DNA of 64,000 bases, taken from the NCBI GenBank assembly GCA_038277395.1, contig CM076194.1, positions 132,155,230 through 132,219,229 on the forward strand. Direction: 5' to 3'. The notes below the pieces were generated by a model, which was given only the letters and a program-made list of their open reading frames with translations, searched no databases and was not told where the DNA came from. Position 1 is the stretch's first letter, and each line of letters opens with the position of its first letter. The position numbers and the translations under genes were made by a program. Source of the DNA: Dryocosmus kuriphilus. Taxonomy: Eukaryota; Arthropoda; Insecta; Hymenoptera; Cynipidae. This document shows positions 46,604 through 58,711 of this stretch, in pieces.

Positions 46604-47455
46604 ATATTCTCATCAAAGAGGTATTAGATTTATGTCAAATTTGACCCTCGCAGTTTTCATCAAATCTCCACGTTTTTGAACCCCCTGAATGAGAAAAAAC
46701 GGTGTTTACGGGGGTGTCTGTCTGTTGTCGTCGTTATCGTCGTCGTCGTGTCGTCTGTTAACGCGATAACTTTTGAAAAAATCATCAGATTTGATTGCGC
46801 TATGGCAACCTTCTTCCGGGTCTAAAAAGAAAGGACGTTTTCGTTAACCAGCCACTTTTGACTAACGGTTATGGTTTTATCCATCAAAAACGGTTTTTAC
46901 AAAATCAAGAAATCCATTTTTCGGCTAAACTATGCGAGATATAAAAAAAATGTTAGAAAGTAAAATTTTTTTTATAAAGAAAATCTACAAATTTTGTCTT
47001 AACCATTTTTTAATCAAATGAACGGTTCTTGTTTTAATCGAAAAAACGCTATTGAAAATCAAAAACTGTGGTTTCCCGAGAAAATATTCAAGATGCGAAA
47101 AGAATGATTATGAACAAAGTTGTTCACCTCAGATAGGTCTACAAATCTTGTTTTCAATATTTTTTGATTAAATTCACGGTTTTTGTTTTAATCGAGAAAA
47201 CGTTATTAAAACTCAAAAATTCAAATTTCCCGCCAAACTATTCAAGATACGAAAAAAAATGATAAGATACAAAGTTGTTTACTTCAAAAAGATCTACAAA
47301 TTTGCTTTCTATCATCTTTTTGTAAAGACGGATACATTTTGAGTTATTCGTGAAATATATTATTAAGTATAAAGAAATCCACTTTTCAGCTAAACTATAC
47401 AAGATTTGAGAAAATATTAAGAAGCAGAATTGTTTATGTTGGAAAAACCTACAAA
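46604..47455 (+). repeat. Family X repeat, copy 6, lacking the GC tail
   Basis: Begins ATATTCTCATCAAAGAGGTATTAG and has the triplet run GTCGTCGTTATCGTCGTCGTC at 46729-46754 and the AT-rich middle. It ends where copy 7 begins, before the GC-rich end. Confidence 0.7.
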
Positions 47456-47460
47456 TGTTT

Positions 47461-48562
47461 ACATTCTCATCAGAAAAGGTATTAGATTTATGTAAAATTT
47501 TACCTCCCCAGTTTTCATCAAATCTTCACTAGAGGTGTGCACTCAGTTGATCGGATTGCCAATGCAAATTGGAATCCATTCGGTCACGCTTAAGAAGTTT
47601 GATTTTTCGAAGTTTAATTTAATTTTTTTAACGTAAAACCGACTTAAATCACTTGAAAAGTAGGATTTTATGAAATCGAAAATGTTTAGTTCGTTTTTAA
47701 ATAAAATACGTCTGAAATAATGTAGATCGGTTGTCGGATTTAGAAAACCGATTTCGATCGGATCGAATATTCGAAACCGATTTCCCCTGAAACGGTCCAA
47801 GGCGAATTGGCTTCAAATATTCGATCCGATATACTGCACACTTCTAATCTTCACGTTTTGAAATCTCCTGAGTGAGAGAAAACGGTTGTTACGACGGTGT
47901 CTGTTGTTGTCGTCGCTATCGTCTGTTAACGCGATAACTTTTGAAAGAATAATCAGATTGGATTGCGTTTTGGCACACTTCTTCCGGGTCCAAAAATAAA
48001 GGACGAGTTCGTTAAACACCCACTTTTAACTAGCGGTTATGGTTTCATCCATCAAAAACGGTTTTTACAAAATCAAACAATCAATTTTCCAAGTAAACTA
48101 TGGTAGATACGAAAAAATTTTAATTCTATTATATTAATTCTATTTTCTGGGCAAAATATGCAGCGCACAAAAAAATATTAAGAAGTAAAATTATTTATCT
48201 GAAGAGGATGTACACTTTTACTTTTGACCATTTTTAAAAAAAAAATAATTGTCGAGTGTGAAGCGCGAGTGTCGTGATGAGAATGTATTCCTTAAGGCCG
48301 ATAGAACCTTAAGTAAAATAATTTTGTTTCTAATTTTCAAAAAAATTAAAATTTGATAAATTCATTAAAAGTAGGTGTTTTGAAAGTTTAAGACCCAAGG
48401 AATGAAAACCGAGCACGAAGTCCGAGGACCAAAAACATCCGAGCGCGAAGCGCAAGGTTCAAATATATCGGAGCGCGAAGCACGTCGACCACCAGATCGC
48501 GCGCTCAGTCTTGCGAGCGAAACGCGTAATGAGAATGTGCGAACGAAGTGAGTAGATTTTTA
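47461..48562 (+). repeat. Family X repeat, copy 7, interrupted by a hAT MITE
   Basis: Starts ACATTCTCATCAGAAAAGG and carries a 317-bp insertion at 47530-47846. After it come the triplet run, a shortened middle, GATGAGAATGTATTCCTTAAGG at about 48276, GAGCGCGAAGCGC units and a decayed end GAGAATGTGCGAACGAAGTG plus T-run. Confidence 0.75.
47530..47846. mobile_element. hAT-type MITE with 8-bp target duplication
   Basis: Ends TAGAGGTGTGCA and TGCACACTTCTA are inverted. The exact 8-bp duplication ATCTTCAC flanks them at 47522-47529 and 47847-47854. No coding capacity; the minus frame 47543-47800 is a shadow. Eight-base duplications with short ends are the hAT signature. Confidence 0.88.
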
Positions 48563-49494
48563 TATACCAGAACATTACTGTTGTTTCACAGGTTATGTTT
48601 AAACGGGTATTGTTATTTTGTCATGAAATTCAAATTGTAAGGCTCTTTAAAATTTGTTTTGAAGTTCTTTTTTTTAATTTTAGACGAGATTGCCTAAAAC
48701 TAAGATAAAATCGCACTCGGGTTTAAAAGCTTTTGAAGAAAAGAGAGTGAGTGGCACCCGTATAATCCTATTTCGCATTAATTCTGAAATGACTGATGAA
48801 GTGGATCAAAGATTCGACTTAAAAATTTAACCTCCAGAACTTCGTACGAAACTCGCAAAGTTTTTAATCCAATTTTTTTATCGATGGAATGGAATTTAAT
48901 ACGGGTGAGATCACATGCAATTTAATAATACTCGTTTGCAGAAAATATTGAAAAAAAATTGTATCAAGATAAGTCAGTTAATTATTATTTATCATTTTAC
49001 TATTAGAAATATTAGTTCTTGTTATTCTCAATCTTGTTCAGAAGGTGCAGTTATTTCTGTCTGAATAGTGCTACTAAGTTCAAACCTTAGAAAACTGTTC
49101 CTCTGACAATATAGAGAATCCCTCTTGATTCGTCGATCTCTTCTCTTCAGAAATGTTTTTTTCTTCTCAGAGTGGAGTTCAAAGCTGTTCCGTTTCGAGA
49201 CACAATGAACCGTTACTCCTTTTGTTGGAAAAATCTATCGTTTTCATCTTTCGCTCTTCATCTCTCTACACTCTACACTGTACAGCTCCATTCCTTTGGT
49301 CTGCTGATTTTTGCCGGTCTGGACAAACATTGTAATCGTAAAATGATTTAGGATCCAGCAATGCAACGAAAAAAACATTACTCGGTTTTTAAAAGTAACA
49401 TTTTACTTTCTCAAAAGAAAGTAGCACAAATTGTATGTGCACAAAGAAATAATTTGTTTAAACATTTTCAACTCCTTGATCCTTTCGATATTCA
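48563..49494. other. Noncoding stretch
   Basis: AT-rich. No gene or RNA that I can support. Confidence 0.45.
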
Positions 49495-51954
49495 CACGGA
49501 GAAAAATAAATATTCAAACACAATATCTAGATACTACCGGGTCATATCTTAGCGATTTAACTATGGGACAGATATCTAGATATTGAAGCACAGCATCCGT
49601 AGATATTAATAATAGGACTTTAGCTGACAATATCCATGATATTAAACGGCAGAAACTAAGATATTCAAAAAATATTTCTTAATTATGCAAAAATTACCTG
49701 TAAAGCATGAATGTTTCTAAAAAATCCGTAAGGAATTTATATCACAGTCCGCTGTTTTTATTTCCGATCCTTAAGCATTCGTCTTTTTCGATAACACAGC
49801 CTCACAAAAAAATTGTTTGTCCGGCGAACCAGAGCAGTAAATTTTGACCTGCTGAATCCGAATCTGGTGTCAGAATTGCCAGGTTGGCACGTGTTTCAGC
49901 CCTAACCTCAAAAAACACCCGTAAAAAGCCGGGTTTCCACCAAATTCGATTTGAAAAAATTTTTTTTCAAAGTAGTGATCTGTATGTTTTTGGGTTTGCT
50001 GAATCGAAATATCATGTCAAGTTTTCGAAATTGAAAATAACGGATCCAATATGACAGACCAAAGTTCGAAATTTTTTTAATTTTGTAAAAGTGGTAATCT
50101 ATAGGTTCTTGGGCTTGCTGAATCGTAATATGGTGTAAAATTTTCAAAATTCAAAACGGCGGATCAAAATTCGAATTTTTTCCCCAATTTTGTAAAATTT
50201 TCTCCGTGTATGGAGTAAGCGCAGCGTTGCCAGAGAGCAGAGTGGAAGACCGAAATACTCTCAATTGAGTTTCATAGATTGTTTTTCTGGATCCAGGGCG
50301 CATTTCAAAGTGGCGAATAGAGGAATACTCGCTTAAAACAGAGGGCAGGGTGGAAATAAAAAACGTCCCGCGGTCCAAAATTACGATTTGTGACGGTCGC
50401 AGCCCACTGGGAGTACTCCGAACCATGTCCGACGGCTTGGCGTAGGGGCTGCTGTGAGCTTGCTCTGCTGAGCTGTAAGTTGCAACCGGGCATCTGGAGC
50501 CAGCCCCTTCGGGCCTTGATCGGAGAGTACGTGGTGAATGCAGGGATCGGAACCTGTAGTGCTCCGGGCGAGTCCGGTCCGTCCGTGTATTCCGGGACCG
50601 GCTAAGCGAAGGTTGCGCCCCAGGAAACTGGGGTAGGATTTCGATCCGAGGGTATACTCCTTCCCAACTATTTCGACCCTCCCCTCCACGCACGATGCGC
50701 TGATTTTATAATACATAGTAAAAATTTCACCAGCGCATCGTGCGTGGAGGGGTGGGTCGAAATAGTCGGGAATGGGTATACCTTCGGATCGAAATCCTAC
50801 CCCAGTTCCCTTGGGCCCGACCTTCATTTAGCCGGTCCCGGAATACAGAACTCGCCCAAAAACACTACAGCCTCCGATCCATACAGCCACCACGCACTCT
50901 CCGATCAAGGACCGAAGGGGCTGGCTCCAGATGCCGGGTCGCAACTTACACCTCGACAGAGCAAGCTCACAGCAGCTCTTACACCAAGCCGGCGGAAAAA
51001 CTGGACATGCTTCAAATTTTAGTCCGCCATTTTGAATTTTGATACCATATTACGATTCAGCAATCCCCAAAACATATAGATTACCGCTTTTACAAAAAAA
51101 AAAAAATTTTTAATTGGAATTTTGGTCCGCCATATTGGATCCGTCATTTTTAATTTCTAAAATCTGACATCATATTTCGATTTAGCAACCCCAAAAATAT
51201 ATAGATCATTACTTTTACAAAATGAAAAAAAAACTAATTTGTCGGAAAACCGGCTTCTACAGGTTTTTTTTGAGGTCAGGAATGAAACATGAACCAACCT
51301 GACAATTCTGACTCCGGATTTGGATTCAGCGGGTCAAAAGACACTGCTCTGGTCTGCCGGATAGACCAATTTTCTTGCGGGGCTGTGTAATCAGTCAATT
51401 TTTGTAAAGAGCAGTTACCACGTGTTCAAGAATTTTGAAGAAGGGGGGTCCACAAAAAGTTCTGTCCTTTTTGCTCCTTTGTCTCAATCTGCACTTACAC
51501 TATATTTCAAACCCGGAATTGAATTGCATCTGTCAAATTCCAAAGATATAAGCTTTTCAAATATAGATTGTAAAAAATGTCGAATTTTGCTTTTTCTGCC
51601 CCCCCCCCCCCCCCAGGATCCGCCACTGACGCTACATAAGCGAAACCAATATCGAGTCCTTCCTTACTTTCTTCCAAGCATGGTGATATATCGAAAAGCA
51701 CTTAATCCAAGACGTAATAAAATTCCGAAAAACCACAACACACACGACGAATAATGGAGAAAGAAAAAAGCGGGGTTAAAATTTAGCATGCCACACGTTC
51801 ACAGATTTTATATTTATAAAATAAATAGATATTGCCGTTCAATATCTTGTATAGTGAATTAAAGACATTAGATATTATGCCATAATATCTATATATTCTG
51901 GTTTAATATACAAATTTTTAATATCAACTTTTCAATATCTATTTTTTCACCGTG
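49495..51954. repeat. 2.46-kb palindrome (foldback element)
   Basis: The left arm 49495-50702 and the right arm 50731-51954 are inverted copies around a 28-nt loop (50703-50730); the 14 bases on each side of the loop are perfectly complementary. The outer ends CACGGAGAAAAATAAATATT and the inverse of AATATCTATTTTTTCACCGTG also match. The left arm has an extra segment of about 250 bp (50165-50420). The right arm has one of about 350 bp (about 51421-51780). The central 500 bp are GC-rich. Frames with the same peptide (for example TLRSR and GAGSRC) appear in both arms because the arms are copies. Confidence 0.9.
51598..51640. mobile_element. Truncated element end with C-run
   Basis: CCCCC run then CAGGATCCGCCACTG; on the other strand CAGTGGCGGATCCTGGGGG, a form often seen at ends of insect DNA elements. 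The opposite end is not found. It lies in the extra segment of the right palindrome arm. Confidence 0.4.
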
Positions 51955-52949
51955 CAATATTTTACATTGGAACATTTTGATAACAAAACCAAGATATTTA
52001 TGGATGTGGTAAAAACGTTAGACGGGAAGTAAACTTTTTACAAAACTATTCTTGTCAACTGCGACCTTGGACCAAGAGAAATAGAAAAAGTGCAAGGTTT
52101 AGAATGATGAAACTTTTTCAATTGAATTTTCTCGTCAAATGTAACAAACTTCCGTCAAATTGTTGCAGAGTTCAGATGCGGCATTACTAGTTTGATGCAA
52201 ATTTAACCCAACATGTAATTTGCAAGTTTCTTCTTTCACCTTAAAAATATGAAGAATAATTCTTACAAATAAGCTGGAAATAACAATTATTCAACATTTT
52301 TTATTCTCTTAATTTGTCTCTAATAACATTAAACATTCAATTAATAGAAAACTTAAATAATAAAATCCTGAGGAATGAAGTAAAATTGGGTACAAGAAGT
52401 AGCTTACTGAAATTGAAGTGAATTTTTTTCTACTTTTTTTCATTTTACAAGTAATGATTGTTAGTCGATACTTTCTCTCGAGATAATCGACTTCCTTGTC
52501 TGAGATGCCGTGCGCGTAAATGCCTCTGCAGATATGTGGCTTATTCTCCTAGGATTCCGTGAATTCCAATTTCTCCTTGTAAAGATACATTATTACCGGT
52601 TCGATTCCTACCTGCTTTCGAGCGAGGACAATAGCTTCCGACTCCTTCACTCTCCTTTATTATTGTTATTACTCGATGACCGTCACGAGTTTCCTTTTGG
52701 TTTTGATACTATAGTTCACGGGAGGAAAGATATATTAATTTGTTTGAACTGAACGTTGGTTTATTTTCGCAATAAATGCTTAGGCTATTAAACCTTCGAA
52801 GAGCTTCTCATAAACGCCAGAACAAAAATCAGGGTAAAAAATTAGATATCTCGTTGCGAGAGTGTAGCTTCAAAGATCTTAAAACTCGATAGGGTTTTCT
52901 AAAAGTACGCTTTATGTAAACAGCTTTTCAAGTACCTCTTTTGAACATA
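51955..52949. other. Noncoding stretch
   Basis: AT-rich. The 80-residue frame 52510-52752 has no recognisable motif, and a GGTTCGATTCC B-box-like match near 52590 lacks tRNA stems. Confidence 0.45.
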
Positions 52950-53957
52950 CCCCTGCTTAAAATGACGGATAGGATCCTATAGAACCAGATAACAAACCGA
53001 ATAATAGACCGGATAGCCCACTTCGGATTCTTGTCTGGCCCTATCCGGGGATTATTCGGTTCGTAATATCTTTCGCGGAAACATAGCGGTCTTATCTGGG
53101 TTCTATTCGGGATGACATATCGAAATTATATTTGACTAAGTTAAAAGTGGCATTTATTCCGGTCCTATCCGGAACTTTGTTGGAACCAAAGTTGAGTGAC
53201 AAGATCAAAAATGGTTTTCTATCTGGTTCTATCCGGCCTTCCAGCGGACATTTAAATCATAAAATCGAATTATTCGCCCGACGGAATCTTATCTGGCCCT
53301 ATCCGGAACTTTGTCGGATCTAAAGCTGGGTGTAAAGGCCGAAAATGGTTTTCTATCTGGTCAGTAGTTTAGAATAATTCCGACAGGAGCGCAGGAATTC
53401 TTGTCTCACATTAGTAGTCGATCGTCGGGGCTATAAGTTAGCCACAATTTTTCACTATTAGTTAGAATGAAAAGATGTATTTAATACATCTGTTTGATCG
53501 TCATCGATCCTTTTTTTGGTGCTTTCACAGTACGAGTATCTGGTAGGATAAGACAATGCGGCTACTGAAAATATTCCGTATAGAGCCAGATAAGAAACCA
53601 GATAGAAAAATTTTAAATACCGACAAACTGCCGGATAGAACCGGATAAGAAAACGGACACAAATACCGTATAAGTTTCCGGATAGAACTAGATAAGAAAC
53701 CGGAACGGGCTATGCGGGTGTCGAAAATATTCCGTGCAAAGCGAGATAAGAAACCAGATAGAAACATTTAAATACCGATCAATTCCCAGATAGAACCGGA
53801 TAAGAAATCATATAGGACAAAAGAAGGGCCGAAAATATTCCTTATAGAGCCAGATAAGAAACCAGACACAAATACCGATTAAGTTTCCCGATAGAACACG
53901 ATAAGATTCCGAATCCTATCCGTCTCTATCGGATCCTATCTGGAATTTTTAGCAGGG
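52950..53957. mobile_element. Inverted-repeat element made of GGATAGAACCGGATAAGAAAC-like units
   Basis: Ends CCCCTGCTTAAAATGACGGATAGGATCC and the inverse of GGATCCTATCTGGAATTTTTAGCAGGG are paired. Both halves (to about 53370, from about 53540) are packed with tandem units of the form 'ctatccgg' / 'ccggatag' in opposite orientation. The frames 53132-53323 and 53525-53767 both translate these units (LSGSIR, FLSGFLSGS) and are not proteins. Confidence 0.8.
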
Positions 53958-54217
53958 ACGCAACTCAATATGTGTCTTTCTTTTTCTTTGACCTTTACTT
54001 TGAATTAAAATGCCCTAATTTACTCTGGTGTTATGCTCAAAATAAAACAGAGAATAAAGATTGGATAAAGATTAGATAAAGATTAGACAAAGATTTTAAT
54101 TAAATTCCGACGTTTTGGCTGCAAATGAGTGCCTTCTTTAAGGAAAGTAGAATTTTTCCAATGATCTAAAATTAAATACATGTACAACAAATGAAATATC
54201 GAGACAAAAATATGAAT

Positions 54218-55467
54218 AAAAAAACTGCCCGCTTTGCGGGCACATTCTCGTCGCGCGCTTCGCGCGAAGTATGAGCGCTCCTGGGACGTGCGGTATGGTG
54301 CTCGTCGCGCTTCGCGTTCCGATATATTTAAGCCTCGCGCTTCGTGCTCGGTATTCACTACTTGGGTATTAAAATTTCAAAACACCTACTTTTAATGAGA
54401 TTATTAAATTTGAATTTTTTATTAAAAATTACACAAGAAATTATTTTACTTAAGGTTCTATCGACCTTAAGGAATACATTCTCATCATGACACTCGCGCT
54501 TCGCGCTCGACAATTACACTTTTTTCAAACACAAAGTAGATTGGTAAAGTTTTTTTGTGAATTTCCAAATTTTCACAATGCAGGATTTCGATTCTTAAAA
54601 GTAAAACGATGAGTCTCATAAATAAATTTTGTAGCTCTTTCCAAGGTGAACAATTCTGCTCCTTAATATTTTCTCATATCTTGCATAGTTTTGCTGAAAA
54701 GTGGTTTTCTTTATATTTCATAACATATTTCACGAATAACTCAAACAGTACGCGTCTGTTCGAAAGAATGATAGAATGCAAATTTTTAGATCCTTTTGAG
54801 GTGAACAACTTTCTTTATTATCATTTTTTTCGTATCTTGCATAGCTTGGCAGGAAATTTGAATTTTGATTTTTAATAACGTTTTCTCAATTAAAACAAAA
54901 ATCGTGAATTTTATCAAAAAATGGTTAATACAAAATTTGCAGATCTTTTTGAGCTGAACAACCTTATTTATTATCATTTTTTTCGTATCTTGAATGTTTG
55001 GCAAGAAACCACAGTTTTTATTTTTAATACCGTTTTCTTGATTAAAACAAGAACGTGCATTTTATCAAAAGCTGGTTAAAATAAAATTTGTAGATTTTTT
55101 TGAGATGAAAAATTTTACTCTGTACCATTTTTTCTGTATCTTGCATAGTTTAGCCGGAAAATTGATTTTTTGATTTTATGAAAACCGTTTTTGAGGGTTA
55201 AAACCCATAATTACTGGTCAAAAACCGCTGGTTACCGAACTCGTCCTTTCTTTTTACGCCTTAGAGAAGTGTGCGAAAGCACAGTCCAATCCGATTAGTC
55301 CTTCGAAAGTTATCCTGGGAACAGACGACAACGACAACAACGACAACGACGACAACAGACAGACAGACACCGTCGTAAAACACGTTTTTTCGGATCGAGA
55401 TTTCATGAAATCCGCGAAAGTCAGTTTTCACATAAAACTAATATATTTCTCATTGAGATGAGAATGT
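54218..55467 (-). repeat. Family X repeat, copy 8 (complete)
   Basis: Opens with the A-run, GCCCGCTTTGCGGGC and ACATTCTCGTC and closes with GAGATGAGAATGT. Contains the near-palindromes CGCGCTTCGCGCGAAG and CTCGCGCTTCGCGCTCG, the internal ACATTCTCATCATGACAC (54476-54493) and the GACAACGACAACAACGAC run at 55324. Confidence 0.8.
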
Positions 55468-55819
55468 AAAAATTCCAATATAAGTGAAAATAATTAACGG
55501 AAATGCCTGTATTATCATAATCAATCGTAGATAGACTATCAATTAAATAAATACAAAGTCAAAGCAAGGTTATGTGATTAGTTATAATGAATGATACAAT
55601 ATAACGTGCCATCGTCGCGAAAAAATAATGTTTATTCTATTCATTGTTTTATTTTGACCGTACGAACAGAGTAAATTAGAACATTTTAATTACTCTAACT
55701 TCGACTTATTCAGATTCAAATTCTTCTATATTTAAAAGATTAAATTGTCTCCAGGTATTCATATTTTTACATGGTTCGACTTATTAAGTGTTCAAATGAA
55801 AAATTTTTAATCAGTTGCG
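55468..55819. other. Noncoding flank of the pogo-type element
   Basis: AT-rich with degenerate 'ttattcagattcaaattctt' units resembling the minisatellite at 63274-63760, so the large element may have inserted inside that array. Confidence 0.4.
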
Positions 55820-56299
55820 TAGGGGAGACCGGGGCTATTCCGTCATCGTTTTTTCAATTACATATTTTTCATTAACAAAATGCGATCATTTTTATAAGTA
55901 TCATTGATCGTTAGATAGGGAATTTAAACACTTTTGTATTACATAGACTTTTAGATACGCAAGAAATATTTTACATTTATAACAAATCAAAAGGAGAAAA
56001 ATGTGAAAATCAGAAAATCGAAAAGTGCCGCGGTAAATCCGTCACCTACCTAGGGCAAATCCGTCACCCTATTGTAAATGTTCAATAAAACATATGTAAA
56101 TTATTATTATGAGACAGATGTATGGAAAAGTTGTTAATTTATTAGAAATTAATAATGAACGTATTAAATTTTATACAAAGTCGAGTTTGAAACGGTTCGA
56201 TACATCCCAATATTCATATTGTCATAGGTGGGGTAGAGAAGCGTGAAGCCAAGGCAATTAATGAGGTAAAAGGTGATAGTAATGACGCTCAAGGTACGT

Positions 56300-56600
56300 G
56301 TATAATCATAGGAATATATATATAGGTCAGCAGGCCAGTAGGAAAAATAAAATCCTCGGTGCGCGCATGACAGGGCGCGAAGGTAGGGAGACCAGCGGTA
56401 CCAGGACGCGCTGAGAATATATTCACGGAATCTCGACGATCGAGACCTCTCTTCGCTGACCCGACCATCGGAGCGGTCGACTAGGAAACTCGCGGAGAAT
56501 TTCACGGGCGTCCGACGCGCACTTGCCACTGGTCAACGGGCTTCTACTAATTAGTCAGTCAGAGCATCTAGGAACGAGTAAGTACCAGGTACCGGTTCTT
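56300..56600 (+). promoter_or_regulatory. Possible promoter and first exon (weak)
   Basis: A TATATATATA stretch at 56315-56324 is followed by GC-rich DNA, an arthropod-initiator-like TCAGTCAG at 56556 and a splice-donor-like ACGAGTAAGT near 56574. The composition differs from the AT-rich surroundings. No coding exon follows that I can support, so it could equally be part of an inserted element's leader. The minus frame 56164-56529 overlaps it and is not recognised. Confidence 0.25.
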
Positions 56601-56712
56601 GAGGATTCTAAGGGAATACCTTTCTTTATTAAAAATATCACGTAATAAATATCCTTATATCGAGCTGACCTGTCCCCATGGTTTGAGCGTGGCTGAATTT
56701 GAGTCTTTAATG

Positions 56713-57250
56713 GGTAACGAAAGTCTTTTTCTACCAGGTCTTTGATCTGGGGCTCAAGGCTGAGTTACCAAACACTAGGCACAAATCGGCGGCGTCACGC
56801 CCTGAGGTAGGGTCTGGAAGCTTAAAATCATCCAGATCCAACTTAGCAAAAAGGGAATAGGAATCCTAATCACACTTTCTACCAGGTTTAATTATCTGGG
56901 GCTTGTGCGATCTGAATTCTGTTGACCCTAGTAGCGTACAAAGTTTGGATGGGGATGAAGCCCAATTTTGTCCCAATACTGAAAAAAGACCTCGAGAATC
57001 CTAGACGCACCCTCTACCAGGTTCATTATCTGGGGCTTGTGCGTCCTGAATTCCTTCGAAGTCTGAGTACCAGAAATATATTGACTCAATTTTTACTCCG
57101 CCGTTCACGCTCGAGTCTAGAAGTCCTAAGGTGTAATTAGACACTCAAAATGGAAATCTAGTCTCGAATGATGACCTCAAAACGCTCGATATAAGTAGCT
57201 TAAATTTTGTATGTTCACTTCCAGACTAGAAAGTCTGAAGAATTGTGAAC
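56713..57250 (+). ncRNA. Array of four nested hairpins, unknown function
   Basis: Four stem-loops in a row share a two-level design. (1) GGTAAC/GTTACC (56713, 56764) enclose CCAGGT/ATCTGG. (2) ATCACAC/GTGCGAT (56869, 56905) enclose CCAG/CTGG. (3) GACGCAC/GTGCGTC (57004, 57039) enclose CCAG/CTGG. (4) GTTCAC/GTGAAC (57213, 57245) enclose CAGACT/AGTCTG. Units 2 and 3 are tandem copies about 135 bp apart, with 'ctaccaggtt..attatctggggcttgtgcg' conserved. The outer stems differ in sequence between units yet still pair. Transcription is not shown, so the RNA label is an inference. Confidence 0.4.
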
Positions 57251-57299
57251 TTTGGCGTAGGAAACTGAGGCGAAATCCTGTTGAAGGCATGGCACTTAG

Positions 57300-58255
57300 T
57301 CTTGGCGGGACGAAGCTTCGGTTCTCGTGAACCTCAAGGAAGAAAGAGAAAATAGTCCTGGATGCTCTAAAAAAAATCAGGTAGGGCTTAGGTAAATTGA
57401 TAGACTACTCGGGAAGTACGAAAAAGTAAGAAGTGCACCGAAAAGATTGCGCACCTAGAAGATTGAAATTCCGAGAAATAAATGTTCCCCTGATTGCCTC
57501 GTTCCAGCGCTCCTGTAAACCTACAATTCCCAACTTAACCACAAAAAAATTAATTTTTGTTATTATAAAAAGGGGACAAAAATCTGAACCTCCATGAGTT
57601 GCCGTAGAGGCAAACTTATTTTCTTTGAGTCGTCTGCCGACGTAGAGTTGAGAACTACCAGAATTACATTTGCGAGGATTTTTTAATTAAAAACTATTTT
57701 CGTTTCCGAGATCTGCGTCTGAAAAATAGCAGAGAAATCAGACCGCGTGTAGATGGGCCACCTATTCTTGTTCCAAGGGTTTCGCTGTTAGTAAAGTTAA
57801 AAAATCGGGTGGTACGGGCAAGTTTCAACGTTCTACCCGACCTCGATCCGATTTGTGTAATCGGACTCGAATTGTTTGACAGAACCCATTAAAAGCAAAT
57901 CAGAACAAAATCTTCAGTGATTTTCAATATTGTTGGAGAAATCTGAAATACGACATCATTATTAAAATCATTCACACAATAATTAATTTTCCATCAAAAC
58001 TAAACTCAGTAAAAGGTGGGACTCTCTAAATGGACAAAATCACGTAGTTTCGAAACTCAACCGAGGTAAATCTCAACTCAGCGCGGGGACACGACTCTAA
58101 TATAGAATAATAAATAGGCTCAAATGACCCCAAAAATTAAATAACGTTACAAGTTCCTAAGTAAGAATGAAATCGGGATCATCAAAATCCGAGATATGTT
58201 GCTCATCCTGGAATAATTTTCGGGTTCCTTTTCTCAGAGTTTTTTTGTCGCATTA
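57300..58255. other. Interior of the pogo-type element, no gene recognised
   Basis: No transposase motif is visible on either strand, apart from a short acidic minus-strand stretch near 58170-58200 (EQHISDFDDPDF) that could be the extreme C-terminus of the transposase. Confidence 0.4.
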
Positions 58256-58366
58256 TTTTCCATTATTTTTCGCTTTCCACGATCGACCTCTGGATTTTGG
58301 AAGAGTTTTGGCCGCGGCTTTACACTTTATGGAATTTTGTTGTTCGACCGCGAGCGCTCTTCGTAC
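58256..58366 (-). pseudogene. Jerky-like transposase, C-terminal tail after MITE
   Basis: On the minus strand VRRALAVEQQNSIKCKAAAK then TLPKSRGRSWKAKNNGK, ending at a stop. A basic, lysine-rich tail is common at the C-terminus of jerky/Tigger-type transposases. It follows directly on the far side of the MITE from the preceding coding piece. Confidence 0.5.
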
Positions 58367-58368
58367 TG

Positions 58369-58711
58369 CACTGTAAAAAATTTTTTGGTGAATTTTCCCA
58401 AAATCGTAGGGAAGTTTTTTACCCCAACTTTTGGAAATTTTCCCTACTTACATTGGGGAATATTCACTAATTTTTGTGAAAATTTTCGAGAACTTGGGGA
58501 AAATTACCTATTTTCTTGGTGAAAATTCACTACACATTATTGGGATTTATCATTTCCATAAAACTTTTGGGGAATATTCACTACTTTTTGTGAAAATTTT
58601 CGAGAACTTGGGGAAAATTACCTATTTTCTTGGTGAAATGTCTTTTCCCTAACGAAATGTGGAATTTTCCCTACGAAAATGTGGGGAAAACTCCCTAAAT
58701 TTTTTACAGTG
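58369..58711. mobile_element. MITE with CACTGTAAAAAATTT ends
   Basis: CACTGTAAAAAATTTTTT at left and AATTTTTTACAGTG at right. Interior of GGGGAATATTCACTA, GGTGAAAATTCACTA and GGGAAAATTACC units, two of them nearly duplicated (58455-58530 and 58570-58645). It splits the C-terminal coding part of the transposase. No target duplication was identified. Confidence 0.8.

Noticed and set aside
50151..51042. Frames of 180, 148 and 100 residues in the palindrome as host genes
   Set aside because: The same peptides occur in both arms because the arms are copies; frames disagree downstream and no known domain is visible.
52580..52605. B-box-like GGTTCGATTCC suggesting a tRNA
   Set aside because: Flanking bases do not form a T-arm stem and there is no A box at the right distance.
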